Shown: positions 47,368 to 59,819, counted from the first letter of the stretch. The stretch is 64,000 nucleotides of DNA from Streptomyces scabiei 87.22 (GCF_000091305.1 NC_013929.1:5766001-5830000); one strand, 5' to 3'. The notes: generated by a model from the letters alone, not told the origin. Translations and numbers: made by a program.

Positions 47368-47577
47368 TCACGCGAGGTCGAAGGCTCCCCGGCCGACCTC
47401 GGCCACGAAGGCGCTCCACGAGCCGGCGGGGAACGCCAGCGTCGGCCCGTCGGTGACCTTGGAGTCGCGTACGGACAGGGCCGAGACGACGGGGGACTTG
47501 ACCTCGACGCACGCGCCGTTGCCCGTGGAGTAGGACGACTTGACCCACGAGTTCTGGGCGCCTTGCTGAATTGCCAT
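47368..47577 (-). CDS. DUF397 domain protein (partner of the XRE regulator)
   Basis: This 69-residue protein carries the DUF397 signature: NSWVKSSYSTGNGACVEV, a VSALSVRDSKVTDGPTLAF centre and a W-S-A-F-V-A end. These small proteins are encoded beside XRE/DUF5753 regulators and are thought to be antagonists or secondary partners (the WhiJ-like systems of Streptomyces development). ATG at 47577 follows GGAG. It is 271 bases downstream of its XRE gene at 47849. Confidence 0.9.
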   Translation of the reverse strand: MAIQQGAQNSWVKSSYSTGNGACVEVKSPVVSALSVRDSKVTDGPTLAFPAGSWSAFVAEVGRGAFDLA

Positions 47578-47848
47578 TTCTGCTCCGCTTGCCGGTTGGT
47601 CGCTGAGTTGCTGTCGCCGAGCCGTGGAGAGGGAAGGGGAAACGGTGCTCTCCGCTACCGGAATCCACGGCTCGGTTTGCGCCAAGGTCGTTGCTTTCCT
47701 TGGCGTGATCGACGCTACTCGCCAACATCGCCTGACGAAGCGACTATTCACTCGGGTGGGTGGCATATTCCATGGGGGTCTTCCCCCCGAGTGTGTCGAG
47801 GGTGTATCTTCCGGCCCCTTCAGCCCCATCCGGGCCGGAAGAGACCGT

Positions 47849-48718
47849 TCACTCGGGACGGAGCCGCGCGTACTCCTTCGCGATCTCCCCGATGAGCTGG
47901 CGGGATTGCTCCACGTTCAGCGCCTGGGCCCTCAAGTGCTCGTACATCACGCTGTACTTCTGCACGTCGGCCGGCTTCTCCAGGTACAGGTCGCTGGTGA
48001 CGCCCTCGATGTAGACGACGCTGGAGTCCGACGCGTCCGGGAACTCCAGGATCGCGTACTGCCCGTTCAGCCCTGGGTGCGCGCCCATGTCGAAGGGGAT
48101 CACCTGGACGGTGACGTGCGGGAGTTGGGACTGCTCGACCAGGTGCTCCAGCTGCTCGCGCATCAGGGAGCGGTTGCCCACGACCCGGCGCAGCGCGGAC
48201 TCGTCGAGGACCGTCCACAGCCGCAGGGGGCTCTCCGGGGCGGAGATACGTTCCTGTCGCCTCAGCCGTACCTGGACCCGCTTCTCGATGTCGGCGGCCG
48301 TCGTCTCGGGCAGCGCGCCCGCGATGAGGGCCTCGGCGTACGGGCGGGTCTGCAGCAGCCCGGGGACGACCTGGGGGTCGTAGACGCGCAGACTGGCGGC
48401 GTCGGTCTCCAGGCCGATGTAGACGCTGTACGGGACGTCGCCGAAGGCGTGCCACCAGCCCTGCTGCCGGGAGTCCTTGGCCATCTGCATGAGGGAGTCG
48501 ACGACCCGCTGGTCCTCGACCTCGTAGACCCCGCAGAGATCGCGGACGTCACGCTGGCTGATGCTGCGGCGGCCGTTCTCCAGGCGGCTGATCTTCGACT
48601 GGGAGACCAGCAGCCGCTCGGCGACCTCCTCGGCGGTCATGCCCTTGAGCTCGCGGAGCCGACGCAGCTCCTGGCCCAACCGGCGTCGCCTGACGGTGGG
48701 ATTGACGTTGGACGCCAC
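47849..48718 (-). CDS. XRE-family helix-turn-helix regulator with DUF5753 domain
   Basis: This 289-residue protein has an N-terminal HTH (LGQELRRLRELKGMTAEEVA ... VSQSKISRLENGRRSIS, about 14-60) and a C-terminal DUF5753 domain with DPQVVPGLLQTRPYAEALI and LPHVTVQVIPFDMGAHPGL. Streptomyces encode dozens of these with a DUF397 partner; several control development or antibiotic production. GTG at 48718 follows GGAGGTG. From memory it corresponds to the SCO4441 position, next to the GPP34 gene. Confidence 0.9.
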   Translation of the reverse strand: MASNVNPTVRRRRLGQELRRLRELKGMTAEEVAERLLVSQSKISRLENGRRSISQRDVRDLCGVYEVEDQRVVDSLMQMAKDSRQQGWWHAFGDVPYSVYIGLETDAASLRVYDPQVVPGLLQTRPYAEALIAGALPETTAADIEKRVQVRLRRQERISAPESPLRLWTVLDESALRRVVGNRSLMREQLEHLVEQSQLPHVTVQVIPFDMGAHPGLNGQYAILEFPDASDSSVVYIEGVTSDLYLEKPADVQKYSVMYEHLRAQALNVEQSRQLIGEIAKEYARLRPE

Positions 48719-49282
48719 GGGACGTGCACCTCCGGCTGCGTGCCTCTACTTTGCGTATCTGCTGCTGAGCAGATTGCCACCAAGGTGCCGAGTACCGCTG
48801 GAAAACAGCGGATATGCGCTGCGCACGCGCCCTTTGGGCCGGTGATTTTCCGCCGCGGAGGGATCTTCGCCGGACGGACACGGGTGCGCGGCCCGTGCGG
48901 CGCGGACGCGACCCGGACGCACCCGCAGCGCGCCCCGGACGCGGACATGCGGTCGCGCGGGGCGTGCGGGGCGTGTGACGGCCCCGTACGCCCCGCGCGA
49001 ACCTGCGGCTCCCGAACCGGGTCCTGGGTCCTTCGGCACGCGCGAGACCTACGACACGCGCGTGACGTCCGTGGTGCGGTGGGGGCGGGGACCCGCGGCT
49101 CCGGGGTCCTGCTCCCACCGCGCACCACGGTGACGTGACGCGCGCGTCGAACTCTGCGCGTGCCTCGGGTGCGTCGGGTCTATCGGGTGCTGCGCGTGCT
49201 CAAGTGATGCGGGTGCTGTGGCTACTGCGGTGCTTCGGGTGACTCGGGTGGTTCGGTCCGACGGTGGTGCGGCGCGAGCTGC
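48719..49282. other. Intergenic region, 564 bp, G+C-rich with degenerate repeats
   Basis: Bases 49155-49262 are built from degenerate GGGTGCT / GCGTGCT / GCGGTGCT phrases. No open frame has ribosome-site or codon support. The promoter of the XRE gene should lie near 48720-48800 but no clear hexamers were found. Confidence 0.55.
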
Positions 49283-50041
49283 TCAGTGCGCCACCACGCG
49301 GGCCATCGAGCCACGACGTGGCTGCATCGGAACGCCGCGCGCGGGCTCCGGTGCGGGTGGCCTGGCGCCGGGGGCGGCCTGACGGCCGGTCGGTGCCGGG
49401 CTGCGGCGTGGCTGCGCGGCCACACCGTTCTGCACGTCCATGACGGCGTGGGCCACCAGGCCGCCCATGGGGTCGTGCCGGATCAGGTCCCGCAGCCGGG
49501 AGCGGGACGAGCGTCCCTCGTTCCCCGGATACAGGTGCTTGCCGAGGCCGACCGCGTGCGCCAGGGCGGCGAGCGCCGCGGTCCGCGGGTCCGGCGGTAC
49601 GCCGGTGCGGATCGCGGAGTCCAGCCGGGCTCGGATCTCCCGGCTGATCTCGGTCTGACTCGCCTGGTAGCGAGTGGTCGGCAGCACTCCGCACATCTGG
49701 CCCGCCACGGCATGCACCATGCCGCACCGCTCCAGATGCGAGAGGTAGATCTGGCGGAGCCCGAGACGGGGCCCGCCGATCCAATGGACCGCCCGTACGG
49801 GAGCGCCACGCCTTCGCAGCAACTCCAACGCGCAGTCCAGAGTCGGATCTCCAGTCGGCCGTGGGGACACCACGGCGATACGATCCCCGTCTGGGGCTAT
49901 CCGTCCGGCCAGCGCCAGCTCCACTAGCTGCGCTCCGGCCAGACCAAGGTCGAGCGACTGCGGCTGTGCGGTGGTACCCGTGGCCGGGTCCAACGCCAGC
50001 AGCAGAAGCTCCTCCGGAATCGTTCTGCGGCTCCTGCCCAT
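49283..50041 (-). CDS. GOLPH3/VPS74-like (GPP34) family protein
   Basis: This 252-residue protein has the GPP34 pattern: TIPEELLLLALDPATG at the start, LVELALAGRIAP and CALELLRRRG helices, and ALAALAHAVGLGKHLYPG in the C-terminal half. Eukaryotic GOLPH3 binds phosphoinositides; bacterial members are frequent in Streptomyces and their role is unknown. The last 45 residues are a Pro/Arg-rich tail (PAPTGRQAAPGARPPAPEPA). ATG at 50041 follows GGGAGG five bases upstream. Divergent from the DD-carboxypeptidase. Confidence 0.85.
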   Translation of the reverse strand: MGRSRRTIPEELLLLALDPATGTTAQPQSLDLGLAGAQLVELALAGRIAPDGDRIAVVSPRPTGDPTLDCALELLRRRGAPVRAVHWIGGPRLGLRQIYLSHLERCGMVHAVAGQMCGVLPTTRYQASQTEISREIRARLDSAIRTGVPPDPRTAALAALAHAVGLGKHLYPGNEGRSSRSRLRDLIRHDPMGGLVAHAVMDVQNGVAAQPRRSPAPTGRQAAPGARPPAPEPARGVPMQPRRGSMARVVAH

Positions 50042-50354
50042 CCATGCCTCCCCGCGTGGATGACAGACAGGGTGACCCCTCTCACATTGGTCTGTCGAGA
50101 GTGCGTGACCGGAATGTAGTGGAACCGATAGGTATGTCGTTCTCGTCTACCGCAGGGGTTAAGCCCGCACACAGGACACTGGTACATGGTTCGGACAGCG
50201 GCGAGGCGCGGTGGTGCGCCGGTGACTAGTGTCCGGGCGGCGGGTTTTTTTCACGGATTCGCGGATTCGCGGATTCGCGGGTCCATGGGTTCACGGTTCA
50301 CGGTTCGGTTGGGCGCGCGCTCCTTGGACGGGCGGCGCGCGGGAGGAGGCATCG
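50042..50354. other. Intergenic region, 313 bp, with an 8-bp triplet repeat
   Basis: Divergent promoter region of the GPP34 and DD-carboxypeptidase genes. Three tandem CGGATTCG units occupy 50254-50277, followed by degenerate TTCACGG copies. A run of seven T at 50245-50251 is unusual for this genome. Confidence 0.6.
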
Positions 50355-53357
<3,003 letters not shown>

Positions 53358-53373
53358 ACGACCCGACTCCGAG

Positions 53374-53409
53374 GCGCCCCTGTCCGACCCTACGGACGGA
53401 CAGGGGCGC
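53374..53409 (+). terminator. Terminator of the DD-carboxypeptidase gene
   Basis: Perfect 12-bp arms GCGCCCCTGTCC / GGACAGGGGCGC with a 12-base loop, 16 bases after the stop. Confidence 0.82.
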
Positions 53410-53615
53410 TTCCGCATGTCCGGGCCGTGTGTCCCAAGGTGGTGGGGCGCTTCTTCGTTACAGGGTCGTCGAGGACGACGGGGTCATCGAGGACGCGACG
53501 GCCCGGGAGTTCGGCTTCCACGTGCCGCACGCCCCGCACGCCCCCGCCTCGCCTCCTGGCCTCCCGCCCGGCTCCGGTGCAGTCGCGCGTCCCCCGACTC
53601 GCTGTTCGCGACCCC

Positions 53616-55373
53616 CTACTCGCCCTCGCCCGTTCCCTTCTCGTCCGCTTCCTTCTCGCATTCCAGGGTCGTCCTGCGGGACGGGCCGCCGTACTGGGAG
53701 CTGATGCGGACGTCGCCGGGTTCGTGCACCGTCAGGCGGGTGAACTCGGTGAGGTCGCCGTCGGACTCCCGGTCGGCGGTGAGGCAGCCGTTGTCGGCCC
53801 AGAGCCAGGGGGAGTAGGCGACGCGCACGGTGACCTCGCCGGCCTTCGGCATGTGGACGACGAGGTTCGCGCCGTCCGCGCTGACGACCGTGGCCGGCCT
53901 GTCGACCAGCGGGGTGGCGTTCTTCACCCGGTAGATCTTCCAGTTGGCGTCCTGCCAGACGGGCTGCAGATAGTCCGGCCCGCTGGTCACCAGCGCGTGT
54001 TCCAGCTCCGCGGGCCCGTCCGGCTCCCCGTTGACGAGGACCACGAACCCGACGGCCCACTGCGACAGCCACGCCTTGTACGCCGCCGGGGTGAACGCCC
54101 CCTCGGGCACCTCGGTCCCGCCGTGCCCCTCGTAGAAGAGGCGGCCGCGCTCGACGTCGGCCTGCCGGTTCCAGCCGCGCGCCATGTTGATGTACGGCGC
54201 GAGGATGGCGGCCTCGCGGTGGTCGCGGGCCGGCACCACCTCGACGCGGGTCTTCCAGGCGCCGAGCCGCTTCAGCTCCTTCACGACGCCGTCCGTCTTC
54301 ACCGCCCACTCCGGCACCTTCGTGTTGGTGACGATGTCCGCGGTCGTCTTGCCGGTCAGCCAGGTCACCGACAGCACCAGGGCCACCGCCCCGGCCACCG
54401 TCCGCCGCCGGGGCGTGAACCAGGACAGGGGGAGCCGGGAGCCGTCCGTGCGGGCCTCGCCCCGGTACAGGCAGATCGCCAGGGCCGCCGCCGGCCCCGC
54501 CAGCTCCAGCAGCCGCTCGACGTTCGTGCCGATCGGCGTGGGGATCAGGTAGCAGAGGACCACGCCGAGCGCGTAGATCGCGGCGCTCAGGCGCAGCACC
54601 CGCCAGGCGCTCGGCGCGACCAGCACGACCACCGCGCACAGCACGACCGGCGGCCATATCCGGCTGAAGGCCATCGGCTGCTCGCCCTCGAAGGGGAACA
54701 GCAGCGTGGTCACGGCCACGACGACCACCGGCGGCAGGACCAGCACCCCTGCCCGGCCCCACTCACGGCCCAGCAGATACGCGGCGCCGACCACGAGGAG
54801 GAACAGCCCGGAGACGGGGCTCCCCAGCGTGGACAGCGTCGCGCACACCGCCGCCACCGACAGCTGCCGTACGCCCCGCCCGCTCAGCACCGCGAGCAGG
54901 GCTCCCATCGCGAAGGCCGTGCCCAGCATGAACGTGGAGCGCCCCGACACCACCTGGCACCACAGCGAGAACGTCGCCGCCAGCGCGACCGGCACCGGCG
55001 CACGTACACCCGTACGAGTGACGACGGCACCGGCCAGCCAGGAGGCGGAGAGCCCCGACACCAGCGTCACGGGGACCACACCGCACGCCGCCATCAGGTA
55101 CGGCGAGAGCACGCTGTAGTTCGCCGCGTGCAGACCCCCGTACCAGAACAGGTTGACCGCGGAGTCCGGGTACATCTTGGCGAACTCCGCCCACGCCACC
55201 TGGGCCGCCAGGTCGCCGCCGCCGGTCGCGAAGACCGCCCACCACACGACGTACAGCGGAAGGGCGCACAGGGCGGCCGTGAGGGGCACCCGATGGCGTT
55301 CCCGCCACGGCTCGCGCGACGGTTCGTCGGCGCGCGAGACGGGTCGTCGTGGGGTCAGCTCGGCAAAGGCCAC
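53616..55373 (-). CDS. Polytopic membrane protein, GT-C glycosyltransferase-like
   Basis: This 585-residue protein has about 11 transmembrane segments in the first 360 residues (ALCALPLYVVWWAVFATGGG, LMAACGVVPVTLVSGLSASW, VLVLPPVVVVAVTTLLFPF), then a soluble C-terminal domain of about 220 residues. An acidic GGGDLAAQ loop after the first membrane segment resembles the GT-C active-site loop. This fits lipid-linked sugar transferases, but no family-specific motif confirms it; a transporter label is also possible. GTG at 55373 follows GGAAGAG. Convergent with the DD-carboxypeptidase. Confidence 0.7.
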   Translation of the reverse strand: MAFAELTPRRPVSRADEPSREPWRERHRVPLTAALCALPLYVVWWAVFATGGGDLAAQVAWAEFAKMYPDSAVNLFWYGGLHAANYSVLSPYLMAACGVVPVTLVSGLSASWLAGAVVTRTGVRAPVPVALAATFSLWCQVVSGRSTFMLGTAFAMGALLAVLSGRGVRQLSVAAVCATLSTLGSPVSGLFLLVVGAAYLLGREWGRAGVLVLPPVVVVAVTTLLFPFEGEQPMAFSRIWPPVVLCAVVVLVAPSAWRVLRLSAAIYALGVVLCYLIPTPIGTNVERLLELAGPAAALAICLYRGEARTDGSRLPLSWFTPRRRTVAGAVALVLSVTWLTGKTTADIVTNTKVPEWAVKTDGVVKELKRLGAWKTRVEVVPARDHREAAILAPYINMARGWNRQADVERGRLFYEGHGGTEVPEGAFTPAAYKAWLSQWAVGFVVLVNGEPDGPAELEHALVTSGPDYLQPVWQDANWKIYRVKNATPLVDRPATVVSADGANLVVHMPKAGEVTVRVAYSPWLWADNGCLTADRESDGDLTEFTRLTVHEPGDVRISSQYGGPSRRTTLECEKEADEKGTGEGE

Positions 55374-55591
55374 TGCGGCTCTTCCGTTCCGTTTCGGCTC
55401 GTGCGGGCGGGTGCGGTCTGCACGGACGTCGTCCCTGGCGTTCTCCGTGTGTTGAGGTAGACGCTAACCACTCGCCGGCAGTTGGCCGACAGGACGTGTG
55501 CGATCCGCTACGGCAGTAGGGAAACCCCTACGGCGGCCCGCGCCCCGGCCTCCTCGACATTCGACCACAGCGGCACCCGGTACCCGGTACC

Positions 55592-55628
55592 CGGCACCGG
55601 CATCAGGTGCCGAATGCCGGGTGCCGGC
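55592..55628 (-). terminator. GGCACC/GGTACC hairpin cluster after the MerR gene
   Basis: CCGGCACCGGCAT pairs with ATGCCGGGTGCCGG (one bulge), and repeated GGTACCCGG copies lie just beyond at 55578-55591. It is 5-40 bases past the MerR stop. Confidence 0.65.
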
Positions 55629-55632
55629 AGGG

Positions 55633-56505
55633 TCAGGATGCGACCGGGAACGCCACGTCGCACACCGGGTCCTCGGGACCCGCCGTCTCCCAGTCCGCGA
55701 AGTAGATCTCGCGGCACGGACCGGTGACCTCCAGCCCGCGCCCGGCGATCCACCGCTCGACCGCCTCGAAGGCCGCGACGATCTGCGGATACGCCACCTG
55801 GGCCTTGCTGATCCGCGTGTACACCAGCCGCCCCGCAGGCTCCACGCGCACCCGCGTCTCCCAGGACCGCCCGTGCTCGGCCGCCCACGCCCGCGCGGCA
55901 CTCTCGTCCGCCACCGGGACGCACGCCTCCGCGGGGCCGTCGCTCTCCATCGACACCTCGGCGTGGTAGACGACGAACGGCGCGCCCGTGCTTCCCCCGC
56001 ACACCGCCGCGCCCGCCTCCAGCCGCCCCAGCGACGCCCCGATCCACGCCGGCAACTCGTCCGCGAGCGTGTGCCGCGACTGGGTCAGCAGCACCTGCGC
56101 AGCGGTGTCGACCGTCTCGACCGTGAACGTTCCGTCCATTCCGGATCCCTTTCCCGACAACCGTCCACGGAGGTAGGCGACCAGGGTCCGCTGTGACGCG
56201 AACCGCTCCTCGGCCCCGGCCCAGTACGCGTCGAGCCGCTCGGCGGCCCGCGTGCCGTCCTGCTCCGCGGCGCCCACGATCCCGGCGATCCGTGCGAGAG
56301 GCATGTCGAGCTGGCGCAGCAGCGCCACCAGACGGGCACGCTCGACCTGGTCGGCCCGGTAGTACCGGTAGCCGTTCACCTCGTCGACGTACGCCGGCGT
56401 GAGCAGCTCCAGCCGGTCGTACAGCCGTAGCGCCTTCGCCGACAGCCGCGCGCGGGCGGCGAAGGCGCCGATGGTGAGCAGGCTGTCCGGATCGTCCACG
56501 TGCAC
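55633..56505 (-). CDS. MerR-family regulator with GyrI-like effector-binding domain
   Basis: This 290-residue protein has a winged-helix MerR DNA-binding domain (LLTIGAFAARARLSAKALRL ... YVDEVNGYRYYRADQ, about 8-60), a coiled-coil and a C-terminal GyrI/BmrR-like domain (about 140-290) that binds drugs or small molecules. Such proteins activate multidrug-resistance genes. GTG at 56505 follows GGAGGA; the ATG at 56580 would lie inside the intergenic space. It is 85 bases downstream of the glutathione peroxidase on the same strand. Confidence 0.87.
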   Translation of the reverse strand: MHVDDPDSLLTIGAFAARARLSAKALRLYDRLELLTPAYVDEVNGYRYYRADQVERARLVALLRQLDMPLARIAGIVGAAEQDGTRAAERLDAYWAGAEERFASQRTLVAYLRGRLSGKGSGMDGTFTVETVDTAAQVLLTQSRHTLADELPAWIGASLGRLEAGAAVCGGSTGAPFVVYHAEVSMESDGPAEACVPVADESAARAWAAEHGRSWETRVRVEPAGRLVYTRISKAQVAYPQIVAAFEAVERWIAGRGLEVTGPCREIYFADWETAGPEDPVCDVAFPVAS

Positions 56506-56590
56506 TGGGTCATCCTCCGTCGCCGGGCGCCCTCCGCCCGGCGAGAGGGACGGTGCCCCCTGCCCCAGGGGCAAGGTCAAAGGAAGGCGG

Positions 56591-57097
56591 TCAGCCGATG
56601 GCCTTCTCCACGGCGGCGACCAGCTCCGCGGACTCCGGCTCGGTCTGCGGCGAGAAACGGGCGACGACCGTGCCGTCGCGGCCGATCAGGAACTTCTCGA
56701 AGTTCCAGCGGATGTCGCCGGTGTGGCCCTCGGCGTCCGCGTGGTCCACCAGACGCTCGTACAGCGCGTGCCGGCCGCCACCGTTCACCTCGACCTTCTC
56801 GGTCAGCGGGAAGGTCACGCCGTACGTCGCCGAGCAGAACTCCGCGATCTCCTCCGCCGAGCCCGGCTCCTGCCCGAGGAACTGGTTGCACGGCACGCCG
56901 AGCACGGTGAAGCCCTGCGCGGCATAGCGCGCCTGCAGCGCCTCCAGGCCCGTGTACTGCGGGGTGAGGCCGCACTTGGAGGCGACGTTCACGACGAGGA
57001 CGGCCTGTCCGGCGTACTGCGCGAGGTCCGCGGAGCCGCCCTTCAGGGCGCCGATCTCGACGTCGAGGGGGGAGGGGGTGGCGTGGTCAGTAGTCAT
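56591..57097 (-). CDS. Glutathione peroxidase (thioredoxin-dependent type)
   Basis: This 168-residue protein has the peroxidatic Cys at C42 (NVASKCGLTPQY), a Q76 in CNQFLGQEPG and the Trp in WNFEKFLIG, completing the Cys/Gln/Trp set. A second Cys at 88 (EFCSATYG) could be the resolving cysteine, as in thioredoxin-using members. It reduces organic hydroperoxides. Its ATG overlaps the stop of the ArsR-like gene (ATGA), so the two are co-translated. Confidence 0.92.
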   Translation of the reverse strand: MTTDHATPSPLDVEIGALKGGSADLAQYAGQAVLVVNVASKCGLTPQYTGLEALQARYAAQGFTVLGVPCNQFLGQEPGSAEEIAEFCSATYGVTFPLTEKVEVNGGGRHALYERLVDHADAEGHTGDIRWNFEKFLIGRDGTVVARFSPQTEPESAELVAAVEKAIG

Positions 57098-58155
57098 AAA
57101 CGGATGCTATCTCCGGAAGACTGTTCGCCCCCGCGAGGGTGCGGCGCCCGCACCAGCACCTCTCCCTCCGGAGTGCGCCCGTACAGCACCGACCGTCCGG
57201 CCCGTCCCCGCCGGACCAGCCCCGCGTCCAGCAGCACCCGCAGATGACGGCCGACGGAGCCGAGTCCCTGCCCGGTCACCGCGCACAGCTGGGTGGTGCT
57301 CATGGGGGAGTCGAGGAGGACGAGGACCCGGGCACGGGCGATGCCGAGGAGCGCCCCGAGGGCGGCTGGGACGACGGGGGTGCCGCGGCCGTACGCCCCG
57401 CGGCCGTGACCGTGACCGTGAGTGGTGGCGGGGCCGTCCCCGCCGTCGGCGAGGACGCCCGAGCACGGGTACACGACGGCGTACCGCTCCCCCTCCTCCC
57501 ACGCCACCCACCCCGTCCGCTGCCGCGTGACCGGCACGAAGACCAGCCGCGCCCCCGAGATCTCGCGCGGCGGATATTCGTGCGCGTTCACCTGGAGCCG
57601 GTTCTCGCCGAGCCACCGCATCCCCGGCCTCATCGCGTCCAGCACGGCCGCCCAGCCGCCCTGCCCGAGCCGTGCCGTCCGTGCGAGCACGTCGGCCTCC
57701 AGCACCCGCCGACGCCGCTCCCAGTAGGGCCGTACGGTCTCCTCCCACACGTACGTCAGCAGGCCGGCCGCGCGGGCGGGCAGGTCGTCCCGGTGCAGGG
57801 CGGCGGGCAGCGGGCCGGGCAGGGAGAGGGTGAGGTGGGCGCGCGCGGCGGCGGGGTCGGCGTCCCGGACACGGGCGATCTCGTCCGCGAAGGACTCGTT
57901 CTCGCGCGGCGTGGGCGTCAGGAAGTCGGCGATCCACTCCTTGCCGAGCCCCGCGCGGACCAGCAGCGCGGTGACGGGGTCCCGGCCCAACTCGCCGCGG
58001 TACGACGGCAGATGGGCCGCGAGCCAGGCGTGCTCCCCGGGGTGCGTGGCGGCCCCGGCGTGCAGCATCTTCAGACTCGCGAAGGTCTCCGCGAGCGGGG
58101 AGACGACGAACCGGCTCCCGGCGAGGGTGTCGGCGTTGACCTGCCACCAGCCCAC
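57094..58155 (-). CDS. ArsR-type winged-helix regulator (DUF5937-like)
   Basis: This 353-residue protein has a long N-terminal domain (about 1-250) with the pattern SPLAETFASLKMLHAG typical of the DUF5937 family and a C-terminal ArsR-like winged helix (SPMSTTQLCAVTGQGLGSVG ... HLRVLLDAGLVRRGRAGRSV, about 290-335). GTG at 58155 (VGWWQVNADTL) follows GGGAGGT. It is divergent from the MFS gene across an 18-bp perfect palindrome, suggesting it controls that transporter and itself. Confidence 0.85.
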   Translation of the reverse strand: MGWWQVNADTLAGSRFVVSPLAETFASLKMLHAGAATHPGEHAWLAAHLPSYRGELGRDPVTALLVRAGLGKEWIADFLTPTPRENESFADEIARVRDADPAAARAHLTLSLPGPLPAALHRDDLPARAAGLLTYVWEETVRPYWERRRRVLEADVLARTARLGQGGWAAVLDAMRPGMRWLGENRLQVNAHEYPPREISGARLVFVPVTRQRTGWVAWEEGERYAVVYPCSGVLADGGDGPATTHGHGHGRGAYGRGTPVVPAALGALLGIARARVLVLLDSPMSTTQLCAVTGQGLGSVGRHLRVLLDAGLVRRGRAGRSVLYGRTPEGEVLVRAPHPRGGEQSSGDSIRL

Positions 58156-58211
58156 GCGTCCACCTCCCGCTCCCCGAGCGCGTCGCGAGCCCGCCCCGGC
58201 CCGGGCCGAGC

Positions 58212-58229
58212 TTTCGCGTGTACGCGAAA
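58212..58229. promoter_or_regulatory. Perfect palindrome TTTCGCG-TGTA-CGCGAAA, ArsR-like/MFS operator
   Basis: An 18-bp perfect inverted repeat lies midway between the divergent ArsR-like (58155) and MFS (58271) genes, as expected of an operator for the regulator. The internal TACG is also part of the -10-like GTACGCG. Confidence 0.75.
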
Positions 58230-58270
58230 CATTACGACGGGCGCGGTGCGGGGCCCGAGTCTCCTGTCCC

Positions 58271-59467
58271 ATGCGCAGCCACGGCTACCGAGCCCTCTTC
58301 CGTACCCGGGAGTTCACCCCTCTCTTCCTGTCCTCCTCCCTCCAGGTCGCGGCCTCCACGATCGGCGGCCTCGCCCTCGCCACCTCCGTCTACACGGCGA
58401 CCGGCTCCCCGCTGCTGTCCGCCCTCAGCATGTTCGGCCCGTCCCTCGCGCAGGTGGCCGGCGCGACGACCCTGCTCTCGGCGGCGGACCGCCTGCCGCC
58501 GAGGGCCACGATGACGGGCCTGGCCGTGGCCCTCGCGGCGAGCACGGCCTCCCTCGCCCTGCCCGGCCTGCCCCTGTGGGCGGTCTTCGCGGTGATCGCG
58601 GCCCAGGGCCTGGTCGCCTCCCTCGGCGGCGGGGTCCGCTGGGGCCTGCTGAACGAGATCCTCCCGAAGGACGGGTATCTCCTCGGCCGCTCGGTGTTCA
58701 ACATGCTCCACGGGGTCACCCAGATCGCCGGGTACGCGACCGGCGGCGCCCTGGTCGCACTGCTGTCCCCGGCGGTCACCCTCCTGGTCGCGGCCGCCCT
58801 GTACGCGACGGCGGCCCTGTGCACGGCCCTCGGCCTGTCCCGCCGCGCCCCGCGCGCCACCGGCCGGCCGTCCGTCGCCGAGACCTGGCGCACGAACGCC
58901 CGCCTGTGGTCCTCCGCCCCGCGCCGCCGCCTCTACCTGGGCCTGTGGCTCCCCAACGGCCTGGTCGTCGGCTGCGAGTCCCTCTTCGTCGCGTACGACC
59001 CCGACCGGGCGGGCCTCCTCTTCGCCTGCGCCGCGCTCGGCATGCTGGCGGGCGACGTGACGGTCGGCCGCCTCCTCCCGCCCCGGATCCGGGACGGCCT
59101 GGCCACCCCGCTGCTCCTGCTCCTGGCCACGCCCTACCTCCTCTTCGCCGTCCACCCCCCGACCCCCGCCGCGGCGGCCTGCGCGACCCTCGCCTCCGTC
59201 GGCTTCGGCGCGAGCCTGGTCCAGCAACAGCGACTGCTCGCCCTGACCCCGCCCGAACTCACGGGCCACGCCTTGGGGTTGCACTCGGCAGGCATGCTCA
59301 CGTTGCAGGGAGTGAGCGCGGGCCTGGCGGGCGGGTTGGCCCAACTGGCCTCACCGGGAACCGCGATGACGGTGATGGCGGGAGCGTCGGTGCTGGTGAC
59401 GCTGGCGTTGTGGGCGGCGGGACGAGACGAGCGGACGGGGCTCACGTCACCGGCGCGCGTGTCGTGA
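58271..59467 (+). CDS. MFS transporter
   Basis: This 398-residue protein has 12 predicted transmembrane segments (FLSSSLQVAASTIGGLALAT, LWAVFAVIAAQGLVASLGGG, LLVAAALYATAALCTALGL and others) with the RTREFTPLFLSS start and RRRLYLGLWLPNGLV after the central loop. It lacks a clear drug-specific motif; the family is usually efflux. No ribosome site precedes the ATG at 58271. Its divergent ArsR-like gene and shared palindrome suggest ligand-controlled expression. Confidence 0.87.
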   Translation: MRSHGYRALFRTREFTPLFLSSSLQVAASTIGGLALATSVYTATGSPLLSALSMFGPSLAQVAGATTLLSAADRLPPRATMTGLAVALAASTASLALPGLPLWAVFAVIAAQGLVASLGGGVRWGLLNEILPKDGYLLGRSVFNMLHGVTQIAGYATGGALVALLSPAVTLLVAAALYATAALCTALGLSRRAPRATGRPSVAETWRTNARLWSSAPRRRLYLGLWLPNGLVVGCESLFVAYDPDRAGLLFACAALGMLAGDVTVGRLLPPRIRDGLATPLLLLLATPYLLFAVHPPTPAAAACATLASVGFGASLVQQQRLLALTPPELTGHALGLHSAGMLTLQGVSAGLAGGLAQLASPGTAMTVMAGASVLVTLALWAAGRDERTGLTSPARVS

Positions 59468-59480
59468 GACCGACGTCGGG

Positions 59481-59819
59481 TTACGCCAACCCCAGAACCA
59501 CGCGAACGCGATCTTCCACAGTCCGCATCTCGCTCGCATCCAGCAGACCGAGACGTCTCCGGAGCCTTGGTTTGTCCACGGTGTGCAGGTCGGTGCAGTT
59601 CACGTACGACTCGTCGTACGTGGTCACCCCGCAGTCAGGGCCGATCGGAACGTGGGTGGAGGCGGGGCCGCTCGTTCCGGTGATCACGGCGACAGTCAGC
59701 GCCGACAGCGGTTCGGCGATGCGGTTCACCGTGAGGACGACCACCGGATGCGGGCCGAGGGGGCCGGGGAGGGCGCAACCCCACACCTCGCCCCGCAGGG
59801 CGGAGCCGATGTTCACCAT
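59481..59819 (-). CDS. Toxin, PemK/MazF-type endoribonuclease
   Basis: This 112-residue protein has the MazF fold pattern: RGEVWGCALPGPLGPHPVVV at the N-terminus (substrate-binding loop), LTVAVITGTSG, VNCTDLHTVDKPRL and a C-terminal amphipathic helix. It cuts mRNA and is neutralised by the upstream gene product. ATG at 59819 overlaps the antitoxin stop by 7 bases (ATGGTGA). All core elements are present. Confidence 0.88.
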   Translation of the reverse strand: MVNIGSALRGEVWGCALPGPLGPHPVVVLTVNRIAEPLSALTVAVITGTSGPASTHVPIGPDCGVTTYDESYVNCTDLHTVDKPRLRRRLGLLDASEMRTVEDRVRVVLGLA

